In this document: positions 1 to 6,407 of the stretch, piece by piece
Layout of the letters: each line of letters starts with the position of its first letter
Numbering within the stretch: the stretch's first letter is position 1
Source: Verrucomicrobiota bacterium
GTDB lineage: Bacteria > Verrucomicrobiota > Verrucomicrobiia > Limisphaerales > JAEYXS01
Reading direction: 5' to 3'
Length of the DNA: 6,407 nt
Assembly: GCA_021156225.1 (NCBI GenBank)
Contig: JAJNBN010000217.1
Coordinates: forward strand, 1-6,407
Position numbers and translations under genes: made by a program
The notes under the pieces: model-generated
Databases searched by the model: none
What the model was told of the DNA's origin: nothing
The model's input: the letters and a program-made list of their open reading frames with translations, nothing else

Positions 1-1311
1 AGCATCGCCACGGTCACGCAGGCGTATCGGCAGTTGGAGAGCCGGGGCTTCATCGAGGCACGACCACAGTCTGGTTACTTCGTGCGCCTGCGACACTGGC
101 AGCCGCCCGCTGAACCGGAGATCTCCAAGCCCAAGCCCGTCGCCTCGATCATCAAGACTGGTGCGCTCATGATGCGGGTGATGCAGGCCACGCGTGATCC
201 CTCGCTGGTGCGATTGGGCGCGGCGTTGCCGAGTCCCGAACTTTTGCCCACGGCGAAGTTGAATCGCGCGATGGCCGCAGCGGCGCGACGAAGTCCTGAG
301 CTGAGCAACAGTTACGATGTGCCGCCGGGTTATACGGCGTTGCGCAATCAGATCGCCCGGCGTGCGATGGATACAGGTTGCGAACTTTCGCCCGATGACA
401 TCATCACCACCTTCGGCGGGCAGGAGGCGTTGCACCTGTGCCTGCGCGCAGTTGCCCAGCCTGGCGACACCATCGCCATCGAATCGCCCACGTTCTTCGG
501 CATCCTGCAGGTCATCGAATCGCTCGGGATGAAGGCGTTGGAGATTCCGACGCATCCGCGTGACGGCATAAGCCTGGAGGCGCTGGCGTATGCGCTGGAG
601 CAGCAACCGGTGAAGGCCTGTCTCTTCGTGTTGAACTACAACAACCCCTTGGGCAGCTGCATGCCGGATGAGAACAAGAAGCGGCTGGTGGAGATGCTCG
701 CCGCGAAAGAGATCCCGCTCATCGAGGACGACATCTATGGCGACCTGACCTTCTCGGCGGAACGCCCGCGCACGGCGAAGTCCTATGATCAAAAAGGACT
801 GGTGCTGCTGTGCGATTCGTTCTCCAAGACCTTGGCCCCCGGATATCGCGTCGGCTGGACGGCCCCCGGCCGCTTCAAGGAACAGGTCTCGTATTACAAG
901 CTCGTCAGCACGGTGGCCACGGCCGCGCTCCCGCAGATGGCTATCGCGGATTTTCTGGCGAACGGCGGCTACGATCATCACTTGCGCAAGGTGCGCCGTG
1001 AATACGCGCACAAGGTGCAGCAAGTGACGCAGGCGATCTGCAGCTACTTCCCGCCCGAGACGAAAGTCACGCGGCCCAACGGCGGTCATGTGCTCTGGGT
1101 GGAGATGCCGGTGCAGGTGAAGGCCGTGGAACTCTTCGAACGCGCCTTGGCCGAGAAGATCAGCATCGCACCGGGACCGGTCTTCTCTGCCCGTCAACGG
1201 TTCGGCAACTTCATCCGCCTGAACTGTGCGAACCCTTGGACTGCCACGTTGGACAACGCCCTCCTGCGTCTGGGCCGGATGGTGCGCCAGTTGCAGGAGA
1301 CCGGTTCCTGA
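1..1311 (+). CDS. MocR-type GntR regulator with PLP aminotransferase-like domain (5' truncated)
   Basis: This is the 3' portion of a MocR-subfamily transcription factor. The reading frame is open from base 1, so the true start lies outside the window; 436 residues are visible. The first ~30 residues are the end of a GntR winged helix, with the pattern TVTQAYRQLE then RPQSGYFVR. An Arg/Pro/Lys-rich linker follows, then a fold-type I aminotransferase-like domain to the end. Family landmarks are visible. The PLP-binding lysine is in SFSKTLAPGYR (codon 826-828). NNPLG near 640-654 supplies the cofactor Asn-Pro. EDDIYGDL near 724-747 supplies the Asp and Tyr that contact PLP. FIRLNCAN near the C-terminus carries the usual carboxylate-binding Arg. 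Known MocR members (GabR, PdxR, TauR) are mostly effector-sensing regulators rather than working aminotransferases, and are about 450-500 residues long, so roughly 30-50 residues are missing. The NPLG and EDDIYGDL forms resemble the YdcR-like group, but the effector and targets cannot be told. The family call is secure. Confidence 0.93.
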   Translation, partial: SIATVTQAYRQLESRGFIEARPQSGYFVRLRHWQPPAEPEISKPKPVASIIKTGALMMRVMQATRDPSLVRLGAALPSPELLPTAKLNRAMAAAARRSPELSNSYDVPPGYTALRNQIARRAMDTGCELSPDDIITTFGGQEALHLCLRAVAQPGDTIAIESPTFFGILQVIESLGMKALEIPTHPRDGISLEALAYALEQQPVKACLFVLNYNNPLGSCMPDENKKRLVEMLAAKEIPLIEDDIYGDLTFSAERPRTAKSYDQKGLVLLCDSFSKTLAPGYRVGWTAPGRFKEQVSYYKLVSTVATAALPQMAIADFLANGGYDHHLRKVRREYAHKVQQVTQAICSYFPPETKVTRPNGGHVLWVEMPVQVKAVELFERALAEKISIAPGPVFSARQRFGNFIRLNCANPWTATLDNALLRLGRMVRQLQETGS

Positions 1312-1321
1312 GGCGCTGATT

Positions 1322-1340
1322 CTCTTCGGGAGTATTTTTT
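1322..1340 (+). terminator. weak terminator candidate after the MocR gene
   Basis: Eleven bases after the MocR stop codon, CTC and GAG (1322-1324 and 1330-1332) can pair around a TTCGG loop, perhaps with one extra T-G pair. A run of six T follows at 1335-1340 after a short TA spacer. The stem is only 3-4 bp and AT pairs beyond it are interrupted by a T-T mismatch, so it is much weaker than a normal intrinsic terminator. It could give partial termination or simply be chance. If it does not act, the next gene is read through from the MocR transcript. Confidence 0.2.
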
Positions 1341-1357
1341 CCAGTACCTCGTCTAAC

Positions 1358-1361
1358 GGAG
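1358..1361 (+). promoter_or_regulatory. GGAG motif abutting the VIT-vWA start codon
   Basis: GGAG is the only Shine-Dalgarno-like sequence before the ATG at 1363, but just one base separates them, where 5-9 is usual. The start itself is not in doubt, because a signal peptide begins exactly there. The motif is therefore either a poorly spaced ribosome-binding site or irrelevant, with initiation by an SD-independent route. No convincing -35/-10 promoter is visible in the 51-bp gap. Confidence 0.3.
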
Positions 1362-1362
1362 T

Positions 1363-3723
1363 ATGAAACGGATTTTTTGGGCGGTATTGGTGGTCCTGCT
1401 GGCCGTCAATTTCCAGTCGGCAAGCGCCGCCGGGCTGATCGTCGTGGAGCCGGGCAAGGAAGCGCCGGATCACATTCTTCCGCCCCGGCCGATTCCGCCA
1501 CCTCGTCCCAGTCCGCCCATCCATCACATTCCCATCCGTCCGGCCTTGCTTCCACTCGAGACTCAGCAACAAAAGGTGGATGTCACTATTCGCGAGCAGA
1601 TCGCCCGCACGGAGGTGGAACAAGTTTTTTACAATCCCAATGGCCAACGCATCGAAGGCACCTTCCTTTTCCCCGTTCCAAAAGGCGCGCAGATCGACAA
1701 GTTCACCATGGATATCAACGGTCAGCCCGTGCAGGCGGAGCTGTTGAAAGCGGACAAGGCGAAGGCGATCTACGAAGAGATCGTGCGTAAGCTCAAAGAC
1801 CCCGCGCTGCTGGAATACGCCGGACGTGATCTCTACAAGGTTCGTATCTTCCCCATCGAGCCGCAGGAAAAGAAACGTATCAAGCTCACCTACACGCAGT
1901 TGCTGAAAGAGGATCAGGGACTTGTGGAGTATGCACTGCCCTTGAATCCCGATGCTGCCGACAAGCGTACGCCGTTGGCCATCAAGGTGCAGATCGACTC
2001 GCGCACGCCGTTGAAAACCATCTACTCGCCCACGCATTCCGTTGAAGTGAAGCGGGCAGGGGACCGCAAGGCGACGCTCGGCTACGAGGCGGGCAGCTCC
2101 GGCAACGCCCGAAATTTCCAGATCTTCTTCGCGCGGCAGACGGACGAGATCGGCATCCAATTGCTCACGCAACGTGATGGTGATGAGGGGCACTTCCTGC
2201 TCTTCCTCTCTCCCGGCCAATGGGAGGACAAATCGAAAGTCATGCCAAAGGATGTCTTGTTCGTGGTGGACACTTCCGGCTCCATGGCGGGCAAGAAAAT
2301 GGAGCAGGCGCGCAAGGCGTTGCAATTTTGCGTGGAGAATCTGAATGACAAGGATCGCTTCGAGATCGTGCGTTTCTCCACGGAAACGGAACCGCTTTTC
2401 AACGGCTTGCGCGATGTGAACAAGGAAAGCCGACAGAAGGCGCAAACGTTTGTCGAAGGTTTGAAACCCATTGGTGGCACGGCGATTCACGCCGCCTTGC
2501 AAACGGCGTTGAAGTTGCGTCCGGATGCCACGGACCGGCCTTTCGTCATCATCTTCGTCACGGATGGCATGCCTACGGTGGGTGAGACGCGCCCGGAAAC
2601 CATCGTGCAGCTCGTGACCTCCGAAGTGGCGCGCAAGACGCGCATCTTCTGCTTCGGCGTCGGCCATGATGTGAACACGCACTTGCTGGATAACATCACG
2701 GAGCAAACGCGCGCGGTGAGCACCTACGTGCTGCCGGAGGAAGACCTCGAACTCAAGCTCTCCAGCTTCTTCGCCCGCATCAAGGACCCGGTGCTGGCGA
2801 ATCCGGAACTGAAAGTGAAGGGCAACGTGACGGTGAAGCTCCTGTATCCGAGCCCGCTGCCCGATCTCTTCAATGGCGATCAACTGGTGGTGGCAGGCAC
2901 ATTCAAAGGACACGGTGCCGTTGCCATCGAACTCACCGGTCAATCGGGCAAAAGCAAGAAGACTATCACGCACGAAGTCACGTTTCCGAAGAGCAGCAAT
3001 GAATACGATTTCATCCCGCGCTTGTGGGCCATGCGCCGCGTCGGCTGGCTCATGGACGAGATCCGTTTGCGCGGTGAGAACGCCGAACTTCGCGATGAAG
3101 TGACCGACCTTGCGCGCCGCTATGGCATCGTCACGCCGTATACGGCGTACTTGATCTTGGAGGACGAGAAGCAACGTGGTGTGCCTGTGGCTTCGCAGAC
3201 GCAGAATAACTTCCGCCTCGACGCTGTCGCCCAGGCTGAGGCCAAGGATTCGTGGCGCCGTAGCAAAGAAGATCACTCCGGTTCCTTCGCCGTATCCGGT
3301 GCCCGCATGAACCAGCAACTTCGGGCGCAGTCGGTGGTGGGTGAAGCTTTGGAACGCAATCGTGCCGAAGCCCCGCTGGCCGCCAGCCCTGCGCCTGCCA
3401 CCGCAGCACCTCAGGTGCCTGGTGTTCGTGTGAGCGGAACCGTATCCGCTCCTGCCAAATCTATCCATAACCCGTCCTCCTCTTCCGATTACTCCCAGCA
3501 GAACCGCTACGCTGGCGGTCGTGCCTTCTATCAAAACGGTCCCGTGTGGACCGATGCCCTCGTGCAGAAGCAGCAGGCCCAATCCCGCCGCGTTCAGCTC
3601 ACCTTCGCGTCCAAGGAATACTTCGACCTCATGCAGAAGCATCCCGAAGTGAAGCCCTGGCTCGCGCTCGGTAACCGCGTCCAATTCGTCCTCGCGGACA
3701 CCATCTACGAAGTCACCGAGTAA
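1363..3723 (+). CDS. Exported VIT and von Willebrand factor A domain protein
   Basis: A 786-residue exported protein of the inter-alpha-trypsin-inhibitor heavy-chain-like type. Residues 1-23 form a Sec signal peptide: MKR, a hydrophobic core, then a SASAA cleavage region. Residues 39-60 are Pro-rich with a His pair. A VIT domain spans about 62-182 (VEQVFYNPNG, GTFLFPVP, KAIYEEI, GRDLYKVRIFPI). A vWA domain spans about 295-475 with a complete MIDAS: DTSGS at 303-307, Thr373 in GGTAIHAAL and Asp401 in VTDGMPT. It should therefore bind a divalent metal and ligands. A region to about 600 ends in RYGIVTPYTAYLILE, a pattern familiar from this family. Residues 635-715 are a low-complexity Ala/Pro/Ser/Gln linker, followed by a compact C-terminal module. 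There is no LPxTG, PEP-CTERM or C-terminal membrane anchor, so I infer a periplasmic or secreted protein. Bacterial members are mostly uncharacterised; adhesion or envelope protein interaction is the usual guess. The gene lies 51 bp after the MocR gene and is possibly co-transcribed with it. Confidence 0.93.
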   Translation: MKRIFWAVLVVLLAVNFQSASAAGLIVVEPGKEAPDHILPPRPIPPPRPSPPIHHIPIRPALLPLETQQQKVDVTIREQIARTEVEQVFYNPNGQRIEGTFLFPVPKGAQIDKFTMDINGQPVQAELLKADKAKAIYEEIVRKLKDPALLEYAGRDLYKVRIFPIEPQEKKRIKLTYTQLLKEDQGLVEYALPLNPDAADKRTPLAIKVQIDSRTPLKTIYSPTHSVEVKRAGDRKATLGYEAGSSGNARNFQIFFARQTDEIGIQLLTQRDGDEGHFLLFLSPGQWEDKSKVMPKDVLFVVDTSGSMAGKKMEQARKALQFCVENLNDKDRFEIVRFSTETEPLFNGLRDVNKESRQKAQTFVEGLKPIGGTAIHAALQTALKLRPDATDRPFVIIFVTDGMPTVGETRPETIVQLVTSEVARKTRIFCFGVGHDVNTHLLDNITEQTRAVSTYVLPEEDLELKLSSFFARIKDPVLANPELKVKGNVTVKLLYPSPLPDLFNGDQLVVAGTFKGHGAVAIELTGQSGKSKKTITHEVTFPKSSNEYDFIPRLWAMRRVGWLMDEIRLRGENAELRDEVTDLARRYGIVTPYTAYLILEDEKQRGVPVASQTQNNFRLDAVAQAEAKDSWRRSKEDHSGSFAVSGARMNQQLRAQSVVGEALERNRAEAPLAASPAPATAAPQVPGVRVSGTVSAPAKSIHNPSSSSDYSQQNRYAGGRAFYQNGPVWTDALVQKQQAQSRRVQLTFASKEYFDLMQKHPEVKPWLALGNRVQFVLADTIYEVTE

Positions 3724-3744
3724 TCCGTCACTTGCTCATCAATA
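3724..3744. other. 21-bp convergent intergenic gap
   Basis: The stop codons of the VIT-vWA gene (TAA, 3721-3723) and of the convergent lipoprotein gene (TGA on the minus strand, 3745-3747) are only 21 bp apart. The gap is AT-rich and contains no inverted repeat able to form a terminator hairpin for either strand. Transcripts probably run into the opposite gene, or stop by a factor-dependent route. Confidence 0.7.
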
Positions 3745-6225
3745 TCAATAAATCAAAAACTCCTTCCGCCGTTTCATGAACTCCTTCACCGCCGGTTCCC
3801 ATGACTTGCGGATGTCCTTAATGGACGCCCCGTCGCGGATCATCTGGATCGTCGCCGGATGCCCCAGCAAGCGGTTGAACTTGGCCAAATCATAATCCTT
3901 CGGATACATCCGGTGCAGCGTGGACGCGATCAAGATCCCGATATCCACCACGTCGCACTTCTCGCGATCCGTCAGGATGATGTTCACGCCGCGGCATTCC
4001 TTGTCCTTGTTCACGCTCGCATTCGGCGTGAAGCGGATGGGCACGAACCGCACATGCTTCAATCCCGCCGCGTTCAATTCCGCCGCCAGCTTCAAGTCAT
4101 CGATGTAAGGTGCGCCTACCACTTCGAAGGGCGTATCCGTTCCGCGTCCCACCGACACCGCAGAAAATTCCAGCAACCCCACCCCCGGATACAGCGTCGC
4201 CTGCGTCAGGCTGCGCATGTTTGGTGACGGATTCTTCCACGGCTGCCCCGTCTCATCGAACCACATACCGCGCTTCCATCCCTCCACCTCGATCACCGTC
4301 AGGTCCGCGCCGAATTTCTTTTCCGCGTTATACATCTTCGCCAGCTCACCGATCGTCATCCCATGCCGCACGGGCACCTGGTGATACGCCACGAAACTCG
4401 TCTTATCCGTCAGCACCGGCCCATCGATCGCTGTGCCGGTGATCGGATTCACGCGATCCAGCACGAAGTATTTGATCTTCGCCTTCGCTGCCGCCTCCAT
4501 GCAATTTCCCATCGTGGACGGATACGTATAGAACCGGCACCCGATGTCCTGGATGTCGAAGATCAAGGCATCGAGATCCTTCAGATGCTCCGGCTTTGGC
4601 ACGCGCGTCTCGCCGTAGAGACTGTAAACTGGCAACCCCGTCTGCTCGTCCTTGCTGTCCGGTATTTTTTCATCGAGCAACCCACGGATGCCATGCTCCG
4701 GTCCGAACAACGCCTTGAGTTGAATACCCTCCGCCTGATGCAACATATCAATGATCGGATTACGTTCCTTGTCCTGCCCCGTGTGGTTCGTGATCAAGCC
4801 CAGGCGCAATCCCTTCAACCGCGCGAACTTCTCCCGCTTCAACACATCGATACCATTGAGCACTTGCGGCACATCTCGATCCGCCGCCGCATATTCCAGC
4901 ACTTCGATCTGCGACACCTTGTTCGTCGCGCGTGCCGGCAAAGCCCCAGGCACCTTGCTGAAATCAAATCCATTCACCGCCTCCGCCGCGAGCGTGCCGA
5001 GAACGCGACGCAACGCCGTCACTGAACCCTTCTCCGTCGGATGATTGCGATTCGAGACAAAGATGTAGAACGTCTGCGAATACGGATCGATCCACAGGCA
5101 CGTCCCCGTCCAGCCCGTGTGCCCGAACGAACCGATCGGGAACACATTCCCGCGCGGCCCCGCATAGCTGGAGTCAATATCCCAGCCCAGTCCGCGCCGA
5201 TCCGCCACCTTGGACGGCGTATGCACATCCCACATCATCTGCACCGTCGTGCTGCGGAAGATGCGTGCGCCTTCGAGAGAGCCACCGTTGAGGATCATCC
5301 GCGCATACCGCGCGAGATCGGATGCCGTCGTGAAGAGCCCCGCGTGACCGGCCACGCCGCCCATCTTGCGCGCCGTCGGGTCATGCACCACTCCGCGCAG
5401 CGGCTTGCCCTCGATCGATTCCGTCGGCGCGATGCGTCCCAGCTTGTCAGGGGAGGGGAGATAACCCGTATCCACCATCTTCAGGGGCTTGTAGATATTC
5501 TCCTCCACGAACTGGTTCAGCGGCATCCCGCTCGCGCGCCGCACGATCTCGCCCAGCAAAATAAAATTGATATCACTGTAGAGAAACTTCGCCCCCGGCT
5601 CATTGATCAACGTCTCGTTGCACGCCCGCTTGATCGCCGTGTCATAACCCGTCCACGCTGGAGTTGCTCCCAGGCCGGAGCGCAATCCGGACACATGCGT
5701 CATCAATTGCCGCACCGTCACATTCTCTTTTCCTCCACCCGTGAACTCCGGGATGAACCGCTTCACCGGATCATTCAGTTGCAGCGCCCCGCGTTCGAAC
5801 AGGATGAGGATCGCTGGAGTTGTCGCGACGACTTTTGTGAGCGAGGCCGCATCATAGATCGTATCTGTCGTGATCACCTCGCGCTTCGGTTCGAGCGTCC
5901 GCCAGCCGTAGCCGCGCATATAGACTTCCTGCCCACGCTCCAGCCACAGCACACCACCCGGCAGCTTGCCTTCCGCGATGGCATTCGTGATCGCCGCATC
6001 CATCGCCGTGAGCTTCTCCGGCTTGAACACCACCGCCGGCTTCACATTCAGCGCCGTGGGCGTCCGCATCCCTTTGACCACCTTGTTCTCCGTCGTCTGA
6101 GGGGCAGGGGAGTTGGTGCTCGTCGCACTCGTCGTAGTGGTCGTTTGTGCCTGCCTGCTTTGGCAACCGGCGAGCGCCAGCGCGGCCAGCAAAGCCGCCA
6201 GACTCAGCGATTGAAAACTCCGCAT
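3745..6225 (-). CDS. Lipoprotein fusing a beta-lactamase-family serine hydrolase to a NamZ-type (DUF1343/GH171) exo-N-acetylmuramidase
   Basis: An 826-residue two-domain lipoprotein. Residues 1-21 are a type II signal peptide with lipobox LAGC (Cys21; Gln at +2). A Thr/Ser/Pro-rich tether follows to about 45. Residues ~70-415 form a class-C beta-lactamase-family (serine hydrolase) domain: nucleophile motif S128-LT-K131, YSD with Tyr216, and HTG at 369-371 in GHTGWTGT. HTG replaces KTG, as in AmiE/esterase-like members, which argues against antibiotic resistance. After a linker (~416-455), residues ~456-826 match NamZ (DUF1343): ITNHTG 478-483, GPEHGIRG 508-515, FDIQDIG 556-562, LDRVNPI 589-595, NPSPNMRSL 665-673 and GRGTDTPFE 693-701. 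B. subtilis NamZ releases MurNAc from non-reducing glycan ends, and AmiE, a relative of the first domain, cleaves peptides from MurNAc. I infer sequential peptidoglycan-fragment degradation at the membrane. Neither domain looks degraded. The start was chosen because the signal peptide begins at 6225; an in-frame ATG at 6363 with a strong ribosome-binding site would give 872 residues. The substrate of the first domain is uncertain. Confidence 0.9.
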   Translation of the reverse strand: MRSFQSLSLAALLAALALAGCQSRQAQTTTTTSATSTNSPAPQTTENKVVKGMRTPTALNVKPAVVFKPEKLTAMDAAITNAIAEGKLPGGVLWLERGQEVYMRGYGWRTLEPKREVITTDTIYDAASLTKVVATTPAILILFERGALQLNDPVKRFIPEFTGGGKENVTVRQLMTHVSGLRSGLGATPAWTGYDTAIKRACNETLINEPGAKFLYSDINFILLGEIVRRASGMPLNQFVEENIYKPLKMVDTGYLPSPDKLGRIAPTESIEGKPLRGVVHDPTARKMGGVAGHAGLFTTASDLARYARMILNGGSLEGARIFRSTTVQMMWDVHTPSKVADRRGLGWDIDSSYAGPRGNVFPIGSFGHTGWTGTCLWIDPYSQTFYIFVSNRNHPTEKGSVTALRRVLGTLAAEAVNGFDFSKVPGALPARATNKVSQIEVLEYAAADRDVPQVLNGIDVLKREKFARLKGLRLGLITNHTGQDKERNPIIDMLHQAEGIQLKALFGPEHGIRGLLDEKIPDSKDEQTGLPVYSLYGETRVPKPEHLKDLDALIFDIQDIGCRFYTYPSTMGNCMEAAAKAKIKYFVLDRVNPITGTAIDGPVLTDKTSFVAYHQVPVRHGMTIGELAKMYNAEKKFGADLTVIEVEGWKRGMWFDETGQPWKNPSPNMRSLTQATLYPGVGLLEFSAVSVGRGTDTPFEVVGAPYIDDLKLAAELNAAGLKHVRFVPIRFTPNASVNKDKECRGVNIILTDREKCDVVDIGILIASTLHRMYPKDYDLAKFNRLLGHPATIQMIRDGASIKDIRKSWEPAVKEFMKRRKEFLIY

Positions 6226-6407
6226 GGAAATAACGAACCGGCCAAGGTAAGAACTCTGCCTGAAAATCATGTCCTGAGAATGAAAAGAAAATCCCGCCGA
6301 AGCAATCTCTGTCACACCGCTCTTTCCCGTCCGCCCGTTCCCCTTTATCTTTGCTGCTACCATACCGCCTCCTTTTCTGAACCCCGATTCGCACTTAGCT
6401 TCCCGTA
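6226..6407 (-). other. upstream region of the lipoprotein gene, possible N-terminal extension
   Basis: This 182-bp stretch precedes the preferred lipoprotein start. On the minus strand it stays open in the same frame back to an ATG at 6363 (46 extra residues), with another in-frame ATG at 6270. The 45 codons after the ATG at 6363 include uncommon ones (ATA, GTA, AGG, GGA). Only about half end in G or C, lower than in the gene body, which suggests untranslated leader rather than coding sequence. No clear sigma-70-type promoter, riboswitch or operator was found, and the window ends 44 bp beyond the outer ATG. Confidence 0.5.
6368..6376 (-). promoter_or_regulatory. strong Shine-Dalgarno sequence before the upstream in-frame ATG
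   Basis: Read on the minus strand this is AAAAGGAGG, followed by a 4-base spacer (CGGT) and an ATG at 6363-6361. It is the best ribosome-binding site in the window. It would start translation 46 codons ahead of the lipoprotein signal peptide, in the same frame, with no stop in between. In contrast, the ATG at 6225 has no SD-like sequence before it, and the one at 6270 has only AGGA one base away. The motif thus favours the long start while the signal peptide favours the short one. Confidence 0.5.

Noticed and set aside
2091..2112. CGGGC...GCCCG inverted repeat as a regulatory hairpin
   Set aside because: It has a 5-bp stem with a 12-base loop inside conserved coding sequence, has no T tract, and is common by chance at this GC content.
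2082..2723. Minus-strand ORFs of 132 and 78 codons inside the vWA region
   Set aside because: They lie opposite the strongly conserved vWA coding sequence and show no motif or start signal of their own.
1363..3723. Possible sortase or exosortase substrate
   Set aside because: Some bacterial VIT-vWA proteins are sortase-linked, but this C-terminus has no LPxTG, no PEP motif, no transmembrane helix and no basic tail. No sortase gene is in the window.
3859..5044. Several plus-strand ORFs of 60-220 codons opposite the lipoprotein gene
   Set aside because: They are antisense shadows of a gene with clear domains on the other strand. Their translations are rich in Arg, His, Pro and Ser with no recognisable family, as expected from the reverse of GC-rich codons.
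5446..5461. G-rich run as a possible G-quadruplex
   Set aside because: It has only two runs of four G in the run itself, inside coding sequence. Four closely spaced G tracts are not present.
5852..6394. Minus-strand 180-codon ORF overlapping the start of the lipoprotein gene in another frame
   Set aside because: It is a frame-shifted shadow of the signal peptide and serine hydrolase region, with no family resemblance and no ribosome-binding site.

Overview
The window holds two complete genes and one 5'-truncated gene. There are no RNA genes, CRISPR arrays, insertion sequences or integrase genes that I can see. The DNA is GC-rich with GC-rich third codon positions. The gene types point to a Gram-negative heterotroph: a secreted VIT/von Willebrand A protein with a proline-rich N-terminus, and a peptidoglycan-active lipoprotein with a bacterial lipobox. 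Protein style and weak ribosome-binding sites are most reminiscent of Verrucomicrobiota or a relative in the PVC group. That assignment is an inference from family resemblance, not a proof.

Layout. Positions 1-1311 (+) carry the 3' part of a MocR-type GntR regulator: the end of a winged-helix DNA-binding domain fused to a fold-type I PLP aminotransferase-like domain. After a 51-bp gap, 1363-3723 (+) encodes a 786-residue exported protein with a signal peptide, a Pro/His-rich spacer, a VIT domain, a vWA domain with an intact MIDAS site, a low-complexity linker and a separate small C-terminal module. Only 21 bp separate its stop codon from that of the convergent gene. That gene, 3745-6225 (-), encodes a lipoprotein joining a class-C beta-lactamase-family serine hydrolase to a NamZ (DUF1343, GH171) exo-N-acetylmuramidase domain. 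Positions 6226-6407 are its upstream region.

The most interesting item is the serine hydrolase-NamZ fusion. In Bacillus subtilis the corresponding proteins, AmiE (YbbE) and NamZ (YbbC), are separate products of one muropeptide-recycling gene cluster. Here both activities appear to sit in one membrane-anchored polypeptide. Its translation start is also ambiguous. The lipoprotein signal peptide begins at an ATG with no Shine-Dalgarno sequence, yet an in-frame ATG 138 bases upstream has a near-perfect one.

The MocR regulator and the VIT-vWA gene are co-directional and close, so co-transcription is possible. Nothing in the sequence ties either of them functionally to the cell-wall lipoprotein. 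I see no multi-gene novel system here. The novelty, if any, lies in domain architecture.
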